The notes beneath the pieces were generated by a model. That model was not told where the DNA came from. It made no database searches and saw only the letters and a program-made list of their open reading frames with translations. A DNA stretch of 52,502 bases from Methylococcaceae bacterium (lineage in GTDB: Bacteria > Pseudomonadota > Gammaproteobacteria > Methylococcales > Methylomonadaceae), in assembly GCA_013140705.1 (NCBI GenBank), contig JABFSH010000006.1:1-52502 (forward strand), read 5' to 3'. Below are positions 16,732 through 27,086 of this stretch, in pieces (the first letter of the stretch is position 1; each line of letters opens with the position of its first letter). A program made the position numbers and the translations under genes.

Positions 16732-19374
16732 TCATTCCAAATCAATCAAAAGCGTTTGAGCCATTTGTTTTTGCTCTGATGAGCCTTTCTCAAGAACTTC
16801 CTTAACAATATCAATGGCCGAATCGGCATCCCCCATATCAATGTAGGCTCTTGCCAGGTCCAATTTTGTTTCCAATTCATCCATATCAGTCAAATCTGAA
16901 ACACCGTGTTCACTGTATTTACTGCTTGTCGAATCAAGTGGCGTTTCAAAATCGAAGTCAAATTGAAAATCATCGTCTAATGCGATCTTTTTAGTTTCTT
17001 CATCCAAACCCGGTGACTCATCAAAAGAAAAATCAAAGCCTTCTAAATCAGCATCGGCTTCAATGGAAACCTTTTCATCAACGTTTTTAGTGATCGCAGC
17101 ATCAACAGAACTTGAATTAACATCGATGCCACCAGGTATGGCATTAAAATCGAACTCTACTACTCTGTTAGCATCGGAGAGTTCTAAATCTTTTTCAACT
17201 GCATTATTTTCGTCGGAATCGGTAGGGAATATACTTAAATCAAAATCGATACTCGTGTTATTTTCGGAGGCTCCTAACTCGTCATCCTGTTCGGTCGGAA
17301 AGGGAGGCAGTTCAAAATCAAAATCGGCCACATCTGCCGATGTTGCTTGCTCATCAAGATCTGGCCCCAAAATGTCATTGTCGATTGTAAACTTACTGGG
17401 TCCTTGCTCAACTCTCCCTTGTGGAGCAGTTTTTTTATCCAGGTTTACAGTTGTAGGTTCAGGTGGTAATTCCGTGCCAAAATTGATTGGTTCAGAAGCA
17501 AACAAAATTGAATCCGGACAAATTTCATGGGCCATTTCAGTGACCTTTCCCCAGAAAATCAGATCTTTTTTCTTGCCTGAATCCGCTAATTCCTTCGCAT
17601 AGTTCTCAAACGCAGTTTTGTTATCGGTCGTTTGAAAAATTTCGAGTAATTTCAGCTTACAATCATCGCGGACAGGAAAATCACTAATGGCATGCCGTAT
17701 TAACTCTTCAGCTTGGTGGAAGCGGCCATAGGCTAAATAAACATCAGCCTCAGACAACGGATCTATTTCACTTTGATCAATATCAAACGTAACAAAATCC
17801 GGAGATGAAAACTCACTTAAGAAAGAACTCTCGGTTGCCAACGGGGGAGCAGAACCACTTCCACTATCATTAATTACCCCGCCTGTTGAGCTCAATGCTT
17901 TACTGAGTGTTGAAGAAGCAAACATGCTTTCCGAATTCATTTCTTCTTCAACCTTGCGTTTCCGCCACCATAACCATCCAATGATCGACAGCATAGAGGC
18001 ACCGATGCCACCCACAACTTGGTAATATGAAACAGTGGAATCCTCTGTTTTCGGTGGAACCGCAGATGGGATAACAGGTTGGGACTTATTTACAACAGGT
18101 TTTGGTATGACGGTTGGCTGCTGTTCAGCAACCGGAACTGACGTTACCTGTGTGGGTTGAACTACAGCGCCCGGTTTTACTGATTGACCCTGAATAACTG
18201 TCTCTGATTTAACATTGCTTGTTTTATTGTCAGCATCCGACTGCGTTGACTGAGTGGTTGACTTAACAGGTTCATCCGGAACAACCGGTATTGCCTGGGT
18301 TTTATTTTGCAATTCTGCTAATTGTTGATCCTTTAAGGTGATAATCTGTTGCATGGTAGCCAACTGTTTTTCCAGCGCGGCTATTTTGCTTTGGATCGCA
18401 TCGTTTCTATCGCTGCCCTCGGCTTCACCGGAAACCGTTGCCGAAGATTTTGCATTCTTCTCATCATTAGCGGCAACCTGTTCATCACCCGGTGAAATAA
18501 CGGCAGCCTCATTGACTACAGCTTCTGCCGGCGCATCCAAAGTCAAGTGATTTTCCGGTCCATTTTCCTTAGCAGGCGCTGATGCAATGTCTGTTGGAGC
18601 AAGGCGGTTTCTCCAGGCTTTTGTCTGTCCATTAAACTCGGCTAACGCCTGTTTACGAGGCAATCTTAAAATAACTTCTTTCTCAGGTACCTTTAACGTT
18701 TTTCCGGCAGCAAGTGCGTTAACATTATCCTGATAAAAGGCTCGGGGATTTGCCTGGTAAAGAGCCATCATTACTTGTTCGACAGAGACTTCATTATCCG
18801 GTCTAACCTGCTCCGCGATTTTCCAAAGGGTATCATTTTTTTTGGTAGGACCGTATTCACCATCGGATGCCACAAAATTCGTCTCAGACTCTTTCGCGGA
18901 AACAGCGCGTTCAGGCCTGGCATATCGTTTTTCAGGTTGATAACTTTCAGGACTTGTGACTACAGGAACCGTTGCTTCTTTATAGACGGCAGGAGGGTCC
19001 ACTAGAACTGTAAACTCACGATACAAACTGCCTTTTGGCCAACTGACTTCTAACAACAAATCTAAAAACGGCTCCTTTAATGCTTCACTGGAAGTAAGCT
19101 TTATAACAACAGAGCCGTTGGCATGAACGATCGTTTGAAACTTAATTTTTGATAAGAAATAAGACCACGGCACTCCTGCTTCATTAAATTTATCAGGCGG
19201 CGCCAATTGAACCTGGATATCAGATGGCTTTTCACCTGAAAGAACCAATGAGATTTCTGCATTCAAATTTTGATTAAGGACTGAAAGCAATTTAATTTCA
19301 CCTATCCCTAACGGATGGGCACTAATCGGTGCCAGTATCGAGACTACCGCTATAGTTTTAGTTAAATTGCGCAC
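16732..19374 (-). CDS. fimV: Polar hub and pilus protein FimV (HubP-type)
   Basis: I place the start at GTG 19374, because AAGGAG stands six bases before it and a signal peptide (RNLTKTIAVVSILAPISAHP) begins directly there. The longer ATG frame at 19431 lacks these. The 880-aa protein has a periplasmic FimV N-domain (GIGEIKLLSVLNQNLNAEI), a LysM-like segment (NDTLWKIAEQVRP), a coiled coil, and one membrane helix (QVVGGIGASMLSIIGWLWW). A long acidic cytoplasmic part with repeated DFDF motifs follows, and then a C-terminal FimV/TPR helix pair (LDLARAYIDMGDADSAIDIV). FimV/HubP organises poles, type IV pili, flagella and chemoreceptors. It follows asd, as in Pseudomonas. Confidence 0.93.
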   Translation of the reverse strand: MRNLTKTIAVVSILAPISAHPLGIGEIKLLSVLNQNLNAEISLVLSGEKPSDIQVQLAPPDKFNEAGVPWSYFLSKIKFQTIVHANGSVVIKLTSSEALKEPFLDLLLEVSWPKGSLYREFTVLVDPPAVYKEATVPVVTSPESYQPEKRYARPERAVSAKESETNFVASDGEYGPTKKNDTLWKIAEQVRPDNEVSVEQVMMALYQANPRAFYQDNVNALAAGKTLKVPEKEVILRLPRKQALAEFNGQTKAWRNRLAPTDIASAPAKENGPENHLTLDAPAEAVVNEAAVISPGDEQVAANDEKNAKSSATVSGEAEGSDRNDAIQSKIAALEKQLATMQQIITLKDQQLAELQNKTQAIPVVPDEPVKSTTQSTQSDADNKTSNVKSETVIQGQSVKPGAVVQPTQVTSVPVAEQQPTVIPKPVVNKSQPVIPSAVPPKTEDSTVSYYQVVGGIGASMLSIIGWLWWRKRKVEEEMNSESMFASSTLSKALSSTGGVINDSGSGSAPPLATESSFLSEFSSPDFVTFDIDQSEIDPLSEADVYLAYGRFHQAEELIRHAISDFPVRDDCKLKLLEIFQTTDNKTAFENYAKELADSGKKKDLIFWGKVTEMAHEICPDSILFASEPINFGTELPPEPTTVNLDKKTAPQGRVEQGPSKFTIDNDILGPDLDEQATSADVADFDFELPPFPTEQDDELGASENNTSIDFDLSIFPTDSDENNAVEKDLELSDANRVVEFDFNAIPGGIDVNSSSVDAAITKNVDEKVSIEADADLEGFDFSFDESPGLDEETKKIALDDDFQFDFDFETPLDSTSSKYSEHGVSDLTDMDELETKLDLARAYIDMGDADSAIDIVKEVLEKGSSEQKQMAQTLLIDLE

Positions 19375-19450
19375 ACTTCTCTCCTTCACAATTGTTACCG
19401 CCGCTGCATTACACAAACAGATAAATATCAAAGATAAAGCTAAGCTTAGC

Positions 19451-20473
19451 CTAGATGAAATTTTTTACCAGAAGTTCTGCAATTTGCACGCTGTTCAAAG
19501 CAGCGCCTTTACGGATGTTATCGCTGACTACCCATAGGTCAATTCCGCGCGCATGGGAGATATCGTCTCTGATGCGTCCAACATACACATCGTCATGACC
19601 AGACGAGTCCGTAACTGCTGTAGGATATCCGCCATTTATACGCTCATCTACGACAGTTACCCCGGGAGCTTTTTCCAACAGTTGTCGCACAGTGCCTGCA
19701 TCGATTTTGGAGCGCGTCTCTATATGCACTGCCTCCGAGTGGCCATAAAAAACCGGGACTCGCACTGCGGTAGCATTCACCTTAATTTCCTTGTCATCCA
19801 AAATCTTTTGGGTTTCCCAAACCATTTTCATCTCTTCCTTGGTATAGCCATTGTCAAGAAACACATCAATTTGTGGCAGGACATTAAAAGCAATCTGTTT
19901 GGGATAGACATTCGGTGTAATAGGTTGCAAATTCAAGAGTTGCGCCGTTTGTTTACCGAGTTCTTCAATGGCTTCTTTTCCGGTTCCAGACACTGCCTGA
20001 TAAGTGCACACATTAATTCTTGCTATGCCAACCGCATCATAAATCGGCTTTAAGGCAACGAGCATTTGAATTGTTGAACAATTTGGGTTGGCAATAATTC
20101 CCCTGTTTTTGTAGTCAGCTACCTTTTCAGGATTGACTTCAGGTACTACCAACGGAATATCATCGTCATACCGGAACTGTGAAGTGTTATCAATAACAAT
20201 GCAGCCCGCTGCTGCGGCTTTGGGTGCATAAATTTCAGAAACTGCTGCACCGGGAGAAAAAAGCCCGATTTGGACTTTCGAGAAATCAAAGGTTGCCAAG
20301 TCTTCGACTTTTAATGCCCCTCCCTTGAACGGTATTCTTTTGCCGACGGAATTGCTACTGGCCAACGCATAAACCTCACCAACCGGAAAGTTACGTTCTT
20401 CCAAAATTGACAACATGATTTCGCCTACAGCACCGGTTGCACCGACAACGGCAACGTTATAAAGTTTACTCAT
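19451..20473 (-). CDS. asd: Aspartate-semialdehyde dehydrogenase
   Basis: It catalyses NADPH-dependent reduction of aspartyl phosphate to aspartate semialdehyde, the branch point to lysine, diaminopimelate, threonine and methionine. The N-terminal Rossmann motif is VVGATGAVGEIM and the catalytic cysteine lies in ANPNCSTIQM. At 340 aa it is of normal length. Its stop lies 76 bases before the fimV GTG, an arrangement known from pseudomonads. Between adk and asd there are 80 bases. Confidence 0.97.
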   Translation of the reverse strand: MSKLYNVAVVGATGAVGEIMLSILEERNFPVGEVYALASSNSVGKRIPFKGGALKVEDLATFDFSKVQIGLFSPGAAVSEIYAPKAAAAGCIVIDNTSQFRYDDDIPLVVPEVNPEKVADYKNRGIIANPNCSTIQMLVALKPIYDAVGIARINVCTYQAVSGTGKEAIEELGKQTAQLLNLQPITPNVYPKQIAFNVLPQIDVFLDNGYTKEEMKMVWETQKILDDKEIKVNATAVRVPVFYGHSEAVHIETRSKIDAGTVRQLLEKAPGVTVVDERINGGYPTAVTDSSGHDDVYVGRIRDDISHARGIDLWVVSDNIRKGAALNSVQIAELLVKNFI

Positions 20474-20553
20474 TATATATACTACCTTTTATGAAACTGT
20501 CACTAGAGCAATGTCAACCACAATATCGTTATCTGAGATGTGTGGCGATCAAC

Positions 20554-21231
<678 letters not shown>

Positions 21232-21371
21232 TTACTACGATGTCTGGCAAGATAATCATTTGTGCTCTAATCCCTTAAACATAACTCGTGATTTAAGATG
21301 AATTCTATAACACATCGAATTTTAACTCTTGAAAATTAAATTATTCCCGCACGACAGAAATGCAGTAATTA

Positions 21372-21698
21372 CTAATCCCAACGGCTGTCCCTAACTTGAA
21401 CTTTTCCGTTTTCAATCCTAACCGGAAAACAAGCGATCGCTTCATAAGCGGGCGGTGCCGTAACCGCTCCGGTTTTCACACAAAAACGCGCGCCATGTCG
21501 AGGACAAATAATCTCATCGCCAACAAGTTCGCCACTGGCAATTTCCGCTCCATCATGGGTACAAACATCTTCAATGGCATAAAATTCACCCTCAATGTTG
21601 AAGACGGCGACATCGGTGCCATCAACATCCACAACAATATTGCCACCCTCTGCCAAGGCGTTTTGATCGATTACTTCAATCCAATCCGACATGTTCAA
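21372..21698 (-). CDS. Rieske [2Fe-2S] ferredoxin of the suf operon
   Basis: This 108-aa soluble protein has the two Rieske cluster motifs CTHDGA and CPRHGARF, giving two Cys and two His ligands, in a fold like that of the ferredoxin components of ring-hydroxylating dioxygenases. No oxygenase is nearby. Instead it is the last gene after sufBCD-sufS-sufU-rsmJ, three bases downstream of rsmJ, an arrangement I associate with SUF loci in other bacteria. An electron-transfer role in Fe-S assembly is an inference. A start two codons later (MSDWIEV) is possible. Confidence 0.85.
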   Translation of the reverse strand: MNMSDWIEVIDQNALAEGGNIVVDVDGTDVAVFNIEGEFYAIEDVCTHDGAEIASGELVGDEIICPRHGARFCVKTGAVTAPPAYEAIACFPVRIENGKVQVRDSRWD

Positions 21699-21701
21699 CC
21701 T

Positions 21702-22487
21702 TCATTCTTTGAAATAAACGTCATATCTTAACAATTTTCCCTGAATACTTTCATTGGGTTTCCCGCCCAAAGGAGCCGCATAATCAGGACTTTTTACGAC
21801 TAGGCGTTTTTTTGCCGTCTTAAAAGCCACTTCAAAAAGCTGTTCTTTGTCTTCGTCATCACCGAGCAGACCCCGCAAAACCATCATCGATTTTTTAGCG
21901 AGCGCGGATTTTTTCCGTTTCTCGGGAAACATAGGATCGAGGTAGATGCAATCTGGCGCATTATCCAGGGAAAGAAGAAGATCAATGGCATTGCCAGTTA
22001 GTAATTGAGGGGGTTCCAGATTTCGCCTTCGCACCCAGTCTTGTTGCGACAATCGGTTGAAACCGTCCAGTAACAATTCCGACATCACGGGAGATCGTTC
22101 GATACAGCGCACATCGTAGCCCATCCGAAAGATATGCAGACTATCCTGCGCCCAGCCGGTCGTTGCATCAATCACCGTTTTGGTTTTTCGGCCCAGGGCT
22201 TGAGCCAGTGATCCTTGTTTTGGCGCTGGAAATGAGCGTTGCTCTCCAGGACGCGGATGTATATCAACGAATAATCCGCCTTGCTTGAGCAATTCTCTAT
22301 CGATTAATTTTAAAGTCCCATCGCGCCAGCTTAAAAAAAACTCTTCCGGACTATCGGGGCTGTGGGATCGATAAAGTGGCACAGCAAGCCGATCTGCCAG
22401 TTGCCTGGCTGTTTCAATCTCACCGACGCCTTCGTAAAGAACTGCCAGTTTTCCAACAAATAGTGGTCTCGTAGAATCGACTTTCAA
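21702..22487 (-). CDS. rsmJ: 16S rRNA (guanine-1516-N2)-methyltransferase RsmJ
   Basis: The 261-aa protein has the RsmJ layout: a small N-terminal domain, then a class I methyltransferase core with VIDATTGWAQDSLHIFRMGYDV (SAM-binding), the acidic loop CIERSP, and the catalytic motif YLDPMFPEKRKKSALAKK. It modifies G1516 in the small-subunit rRNA. It is an unusual guest in the suf operon, placed between sufU (51 bases) and the Rieske gene (3 bases), and the link to Fe-S assembly is probably only positional. Confidence 0.9.
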   Translation of the reverse strand: MKVDSTRPLFVGKLAVLYEGVGEIETARQLADRLAVPLYRSHSPDSPEEFFLSWRDGTLKLIDRELLKQGGLFVDIHPRPGEQRSFPAPKQGSLAQALGRKTKTVIDATTGWAQDSLHIFRMGYDVRCIERSPVMSELLLDGFNRLSQQDWVRRRNLEPPQLLTGNAIDLLLSLDNAPDCIYLDPMFPEKRKKSALAKKSMMVLRGLLGDDEDKEQLFEVAFKTAKKRLVVKSPDYAAPLGGKPNESIQGKLLRYDVYFKE

Positions 22488-22538
22488 AACTCTCCAAGTG
22501 GATAAATCAACACATCTTGTTTTAAATTGAACGATCTA

Positions 22539-22991
22539 TTATTCGGTAGAAACCGCATTTTGTTCGTTTTTCAGCGCCGCATCCAGCGTATGCCAAGCGA
22601 GAGTCGCACATTTTACCCGCGCCGGATATTCGCGCACACCGGCCAAAACAGCCAGTTTCCCAACCGCTTCCAAATTGATTTGCTCGTCCTTTCCAGTCGT
22701 CATTTCGTGGAATATTTTAAACAAGTCTTGAGCTTCCTGATCGGTTTTACCTTTGACAATCTCCGTCATTAAAGACACAGAGGCCGTTGAAATGGCACAA
22801 CCGGAACCCTGAAAACTGGCATCGACAATAGTCTCGCCCTCCATTTTTAAATATAAGGTCAGCCGATCGCCACAAAGAGGGTTAAACCCTTCCACTTTTC
22901 GATCAGCATTGTCCATGACGCGAAAATTGCGCGGATTACGGTTGTGGTCAAAAATCACTTCTTGATAAAGATCACGTAAGTCGTCAAACAT
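22539..22991 (-). CDS. sufU: Fe-S assembly sulfur-transfer protein SufU
   Basis: The 150-aa IscU-fold protein has cysteines in NPLCGD, GSGCAIS and RVKCATL, and an Asp in the first motif, the ligands that bind Zn in SufU. The insertion between the second and third cysteine (about 60 residues) separates SufU from IscU. It accepts persulfide from SufS. Its start overlaps the sufS stop by a base or so, which supports partnership. Confidence 0.92.
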   Translation of the reverse strand: MFDDLRDLYQEVIFDHNRNPRNFRVMDNADRKVEGFNPLCGDRLTLYLKMEGETIVDASFQGSGCAISTASVSLMTEIVKGKTDQEAQDLFKIFHEMTTGKDEQINLEAVGKLAVLAGVREYPARVKCATLAWHTLDAALKNEQNAVSTE

Positions 22992-24214
22992 CAGCCAAAC
23001 ACCTCAATCAGGGATCTTATCCCTTCCATTAAACTATCGATTTCTTGCTTCGTATTGTACATTGCAAAAGACGCTCTTGCCGTTGCCGGTACCTGATAAA
23101 AAACCATAACCGGCATAGCGCAATGATGACCGGCCCTGATTGCAATACCCAAACTATCCAGCATTGTGCCGATATCATGTGGATGAATTTTATCCAGCAC
23201 AAACGATAAAATCGCACCTTTTTCGGCAGCCTCGCCGATAATGCGAAGTCCCTTGATGTGCTTCGCCTGTTCCGTGGCATAAGCCAGTAACTCGGCTTCA
23301 TAAGCAGCAAGCGCGTCCATGCCGATCTCATTCAAATAATCAATGGCGGCACCTAAACCAACGACATCAGCAATACTCGGCGTTCCGGCTTCAAATTTGT
23401 AAGGCAGGGCATTATATTCCGTCTCGGCAAAAGTTACCTTGCGAATCATGTCACCGCCCCCCTGGTAGGGAGGCATCGCTTCCAAAAGGGCTCGCTTTCC
23501 ATATAAAATGCCTACACCTGCTGGTGCGTAAAGCTTATGTCCGGAAAACACATAAAAATCACAATCCAGATCCTGAACATCAATTTTCATATGCGGAATG
23601 GCCTGCGCGCCATCCAGCAGCACCGGGATATTTTTGGAATGAGCTGAGGCAATGATTTTTTTAACCGGATTGATCGTCCCCAGCGCATTGGACATATGGA
23701 CGACGGCTACAAGCCTGGTTTTATCGCTGAGCAGTTTTTCAAATTCTGCAAAAATCAGTTCGCCCTGTAGATTGATCGGAGCCACTTTCAAAACGGCGCC
23801 GGTTTGTTCACACAGCATTTGCCAGGGAACAATGTTTGAATGATGCTCCATCGCAGTAATTAAAATCTCGTCACCGGCTTTAATATTGGCCTTACCATAA
23901 GTCTGTGCAATCAAATTGATGGCTTCCGTTGCTCCTTTAACAAAAATGATTTCTTTCTCGTTCGAAGCATTGATAAATTCTTTGACTTTAGTACGCGCGC
24001 CTTCAAACTTGTCAGTGGAACGGACACTCAATGTATGCACGCCACGATGAACATTTGCATAATCATGGCTGTATAAATGCACAATACTGTCGATCACCAC
24101 TTTTGGCTTTTGGCACGTGGCTGCATTATCCAGGTAAATCAATGGTTTATTACGTATTTTTTCGGCCAGAATCGGAAAGTCGGCGCGAATTTTTTCTACG
24201 GGAAAGTTTGTCAT
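22991..24214 (-). CDS. sufS: Cysteine desulfurase SufS
   Basis: This is a PLP enzyme that takes sulfur from cysteine and passes it to SufU for cluster assembly. The PLP lysine is in VFSGHKLYAPAG, the catalytic cysteine in IRAGHHCAMPVM, and ATEAINL and EHHSNIVPW are conserved. I prefer the ATG at 24214 (MTNFPVEKIRADFPIL), where homology begins, giving 407 aa. A GTG at 24262 would add 16 residues that look unrelated. Neither has a strong Shine-Dalgarno sequence. The gene is cut off from sufD by 700 bases containing an inverted uma2, so it may need its own promoter. Confidence 0.93.
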   Translation of the reverse strand: MTNFPVEKIRADFPILAEKIRNKPLIYLDNAATCQKPKVVIDSIVHLYSHDYANVHRGVHTLSVRSTDKFEGARTKVKEFINASNEKEIIFVKGATEAINLIAQTYGKANIKAGDEILITAMEHHSNIVPWQMLCEQTGAVLKVAPINLQGELIFAEFEKLLSDKTRLVAVVHMSNALGTINPVKKIIASAHSKNIPVLLDGAQAIPHMKIDVQDLDCDFYVFSGHKLYAPAGVGILYGKRALLEAMPPYQGGGDMIRKVTFAETEYNALPYKFEAGTPSIADVVGLGAAIDYLNEIGMDALAAYEAELLAYATEQAKHIKGLRIIGEAAEKGAILSFVLDKIHPHDIGTMLDSLGIAIRAGHHCAMPVMVFYQVPATARASFAMYNTKQEIDSLMEGIRSLIEVFG

Positions 24215-24303
24215 AGTAATGTCTGTTCGGATTTGCTCGTGTTGCTTATTTACTTGCGACACATTATATTTATCTTTGATTCAAAATTTATTTAATTGTA
24301 CTT

Positions 24304-24864
24304 ATGGCTACTGCTAATTCGACGAAACATCTAACCAATCTCGATGAATGGCGCAGATTGGGCGAAGCTAATATTTTTCCGCCTGGAAGCCGTGTAGAAC
24401 TAATAGATGGAGAAATTTTAGATATGGCACCGATAGGTTTTAATCACTCAGGACATCTAAATCGTCTCAATAAGTTACTGACAAAGCTCGCTCCAGATGA
24501 TGTCATCGCCAGTGTACAAAATCCACTCCAACTTGGCGCCCTTTCCGAGCCTGAACCGGATTTCATGCTGTTAAAACCCAATGATGATTACTACTCATCC
24601 CGTCATCCCACTGCAGGCGATGTATTGTTATTGATTGAAGTCGCCGATAGCTCGTTAACATTTGACCAAAATCAGAAGCTGCGTTTGTATGCACTGCACG
24701 GTATTCCTGAATACTGGCTGCTTAACCTCAACGACTCGTGCTTGGAGGTATATCGCAAACCCAACGGCGAGGTGTATGCCGAAAAAACCACGTTGCACAT
24801 CGGTGATACCATCACTTTGTCACAACTGGCTGAAATCAACATCCGCATGACCGATATTTTATAG
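24304..24864 (+). CDS. Uma2-family (DUF820) PD-(D/E)XK nuclease-like protein
   Basis: The 186-aa protein has the Uma2 fold motifs: VELIDGEILDMAPIG near the N-terminus, then SEPEPDFMLL (Asp86), LLLIEVADSSL (Glu112) and a lysine at position 125 in DQNQKLRLYA, followed by GIPEYWLLN. These match the restriction-endonuclease-like active site. The function of the family is unknown; many copies are found in cyanobacteria and other mobile-gene-rich genomes. It is transcribed opposite to suf and lies between sufD and sufS, which suggests insertion. It is the only plus-strand gene between 17 and 29 kb. Confidence 0.85.
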   Translation: MATANSTKHLTNLDEWRRLGEANIFPPGSRVELIDGEILDMAPIGFNHSGHLNRLNKLLTKLAPDDVIASVQNPLQLGALSEPEPDFMLLKPNDDYYSSRHPTAGDVLLLIEVADSSLTFDQNQKLRLYALHGIPEYWLLNLNDSCLEVYRKPNGEVYAEKTTLHIGDTITLSQLAEINIRMTDIL

Positions 24865-24868
24865 CCGA

Positions 24869-24886
24869 CAAGAAAAGGCTTTCTTG
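24869..24886. terminator. Hairpin after uma2
   Basis: CAAGAAA (24869-24875) and TTTCTTG (24880-24886) form a perfect 7-bp stem around a four-base loop, five bases after the uma2 stop. No long T-tract follows on either strand, so its terminator activity is uncertain. The sufD stop lies 29 bases further. Confidence 0.45.
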
Positions 24887-24914
24887 CCTTGAGCCGTTCC
24901 CCCTTAATCCTCAT

Positions 24915-26255
24915 TTATAACCAGCTCTTTTCAACACCTTCCTGTGGGAAGCGGACTAATACCTGCTCCAACACCTTGTCATGCAAACTTTTTATCTTGA
25001 TCTTATCGACCATTTCGTTGGCAAACGCAAACGTTAACATGTTACGCGCCGTCTCCTCATCTATGCACCGAGACTGCAAGTAAAAAATCGACTTTTCATC
25101 CAGTTGACCGACCGTTACGCCATGACCGCATTTGACATCATCGGCATAAATTTCCAATTGTGGCTTGGTATCCGCTTCCGCCTCGTTTGACAACAACAAA
25201 TTACGGTTATTCATTTGCGAGTCGGTTTTCTGTGCATCTTCAGCCACAATGACCCGGCCCTGGAACACGCCTCTGGCTCTATCACCCAGCACACCTTTGT
25301 AAATTTCACGACTACTGGCGTGAGGTTTTAAGTGATAGATGCGGGTATGATTATCGATATGCTGACGATTGACTCCCAGATACAAACCGTTCAGCTCGCA
25401 CTCTGAGGCTTGATCCAGATCAACATGAATATCGCTACGCGCCAATAAACCGCCAAAAGCGAAATTGTGATGAGTAAACCTCGCATCCTGGGCCTGTTTA
25501 ATGTAAATGCCACCAAAATGGTATGCTTTTTCAGACTCGCTTTGCATTTTGTAGAGGCTGTGATCGGCGTTTCGACCGACAAAAACCTCGGTGACTGCTG
25601 CAGTCAGGTAGTTGTTATCACCGACACCTGCAAATGATTCAATAATTCGCGCCTCGGCCATGTCATCAATAATGATGACATTTCGCGTAATCGCCATAAC
25701 ATCTGATTGAGTGACTATATGCAAAACCTGTATCGGCTTCTCCAATACCTGTTTGGCCGGGACATGAACAAACAAGCCATCTGTGAACCATGCGGTATTA
25801 AAAGCAATAAAGCCATGTTCTGTATTATTTACTGCGCGACCCAGATAGGTTTCCAGAAGTTCCGGTTGTTTTGTCAAGGCATCAGCCATGCCCATGACCG
25901 AAACGGTTTCGGGCAAGCCATCCAAGTCCGAAAATTCTGCTGAAAAATGGCCGTCGATTAAAACTACAGACCAGGTATCTTCCAGTTGGAACGATTTCAG
26001 CCACTCTGCATCAACAACCTGTAGCTTAGGAAGAGGTGTCTCCCTTGAAACGGTAGCAAATAACTTCTTTTCGATTACCGACACATTGGTATATCGCCAT
26101 TCTTCTTCACGCGGTGAGGGAAAACCATGCGCTGAAAATTTTTCTAAAGCATCTGCCCTTAATTCCTTTAACCAAACCAGTGCCTGCCCAGGCAAGGTAG
26201 CTGCTATCGCTTGATATTCTGTCGTGTAGCGACTGGCTGAAAAGGTACTCATCAA
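24915..26255 (-). CDS. sufD: SUF scaffold subunit SufD
   Basis: The 446-aa protein has the beta-helix core shared with SufB, including ARFTHHNFAFGGLLARSDI, and ends with a helical domain (EETARNMLTFAFANEMVDKI). SufD forms the SufBC2D scaffold and is needed for iron supply. It starts four bases inside the end of sufC (ATGA-type overlap). The N-terminal helical domain contains EEEWRYTNVS, typical for this family. It is the last gene of the sufBCD block before the inverted uma2 gene. Confidence 0.95.
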   Translation of the reverse strand: MMSTFSASRYTTEYQAIAATLPGQALVWLKELRADALEKFSAHGFPSPREEEWRYTNVSVIEKKLFATVSRETPLPKLQVVDAEWLKSFQLEDTWSVVLIDGHFSAEFSDLDGLPETVSVMGMADALTKQPELLETYLGRAVNNTEHGFIAFNTAWFTDGLFVHVPAKQVLEKPIQVLHIVTQSDVMAITRNVIIIDDMAEARIIESFAGVGDNNYLTAAVTEVFVGRNADHSLYKMQSESEKAYHFGGIYIKQAQDARFTHHNFAFGGLLARSDIHVDLDQASECELNGLYLGVNRQHIDNHTRIYHLKPHASSREIYKGVLGDRARGVFQGRVIVAEDAQKTDSQMNNRNLLLSNEAEADTKPQLEIYADDVKCGHGVTVGQLDEKSIFYLQSRCIDEETARNMLTFAFANEMVDKIKIKSLHDKVLEQVLVRFPQEGVEKSWL

Positions 26256-27007
26256 GCAGCCACCTGATCGCTTTCAAGCCAGCTATAGCCCTTTTCTTCC
26301 AGCTCCAAAGCCAACTCAGGACCGCCGGATTTTACAATTTGACCATTCGCCAACACATGAACAAAATCCGGCTTGATGTAATCCAGTAAACGCTGGTAAT
26401 GCGTTACCATGACAAATGAACGGTCCGGTGAACGCAATGAATTAACGCCCTCCGATACAATTTTTAAGGCATCAATGTCAAGGCCGGAATCGGTTTCATC
26501 CAATATGCACAACCTGGGTTCCAATATCGCCATTTGCAGGATTTCATTACGCTTCTTTTCACCGCCGGAAAAACCTTCATTAACGGCGCGATACAAAAAC
26601 TTCTCATCCATTTCCAGCAAACGCACTTTGCCTTTCACCAGCGTTAAAAAATCCATTGCATCGACTTCGGAGAGTCCTTGATGCTTTCGAATGGCGTTCA
26701 GCGCCGCTTTTAATAAATAAATATTGCTGACGCCGGGAATTTCGACAGGATATTGAAACGCCAGAAAAACACCTTCACGGGCCCTGATTTCGGGCGCCAT
26801 GTCGATCAGATCTTTATTGTTGTAAGCCACTGATCCGGCAGTAACCGTATATCCGCTTTTACCCGACAATATATGAGCCAGGGTGCTTTTTCCTGAACCG
26901 TTAGGCCCCATGATCGCGTGAATTTCTCCTGGATTAATCTGCAAATTAATGCCTTTAAGAATGGGCTTATCACCGACGTTAACGTGTAAATTTTTTATTG
27001 TGAGCAT
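26252..27007 (-). CDS. sufC: SUF ATPase SufC
   Basis: The 251-aa ABC ATPase has Walker A GPNGSGKST, the signature FSGGEKKRNE, Walker B LCILDETDSGLD and the D-loop. The KKR-containing signature and the absence of membrane partners fit SufC rather than a transporter. It drives conformational change of the SufBCD scaffold. It lies 79 bases after sufB and overlaps sufD by four bases. Confidence 0.97.
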   Translation of the reverse strand: MLTIKNLHVNVGDKPILKGINLQINPGEIHAIMGPNGSGKSTLAHILSGKSGYTVTAGSVAYNNKDLIDMAPEIRAREGVFLAFQYPVEIPGVSNIYLLKAALNAIRKHQGLSEVDAMDFLTLVKGKVRLLEMDEKFLYRAVNEGFSGGEKKRNEILQMAILEPRLCILDETDSGLDIDALKIVSEGVNSLRSPDRSFVMVTHYQRLLDYIKPDFVHVLANGQIVKSGGPELALELEEKGYSWLESDQVAA

Positions 27008-27086
27008 AGCTTGCCTACCTGATTTCCAATTTAGTGTGTGGGTGTAATTTCATTCAATGAGACGGTAAAAGCGCGTATTGCAGCAA

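Noticed and set aside
16732-19431. The ATG start of fimV giving 899 aa
   Set aside because: The GTG at 19374 has an AAGGAG six bases upstream and begins a proper signal peptide; the longer form puts extra residues, including several Cys, in front of it.
21372-21698. Rieske protein as a subunit of a dioxygenase or nitrite reductase
   Set aside because: No oxygenase or nitrite reductase gene is nearby and the gene is fused by position to the suf operon.
22991-24262. The GTG start of sufS giving 423 aa
   Set aside because: The extra 16 residues are unrelated to SufS N-termini; the ATG at 24214 begins directly at the conserved sequence.
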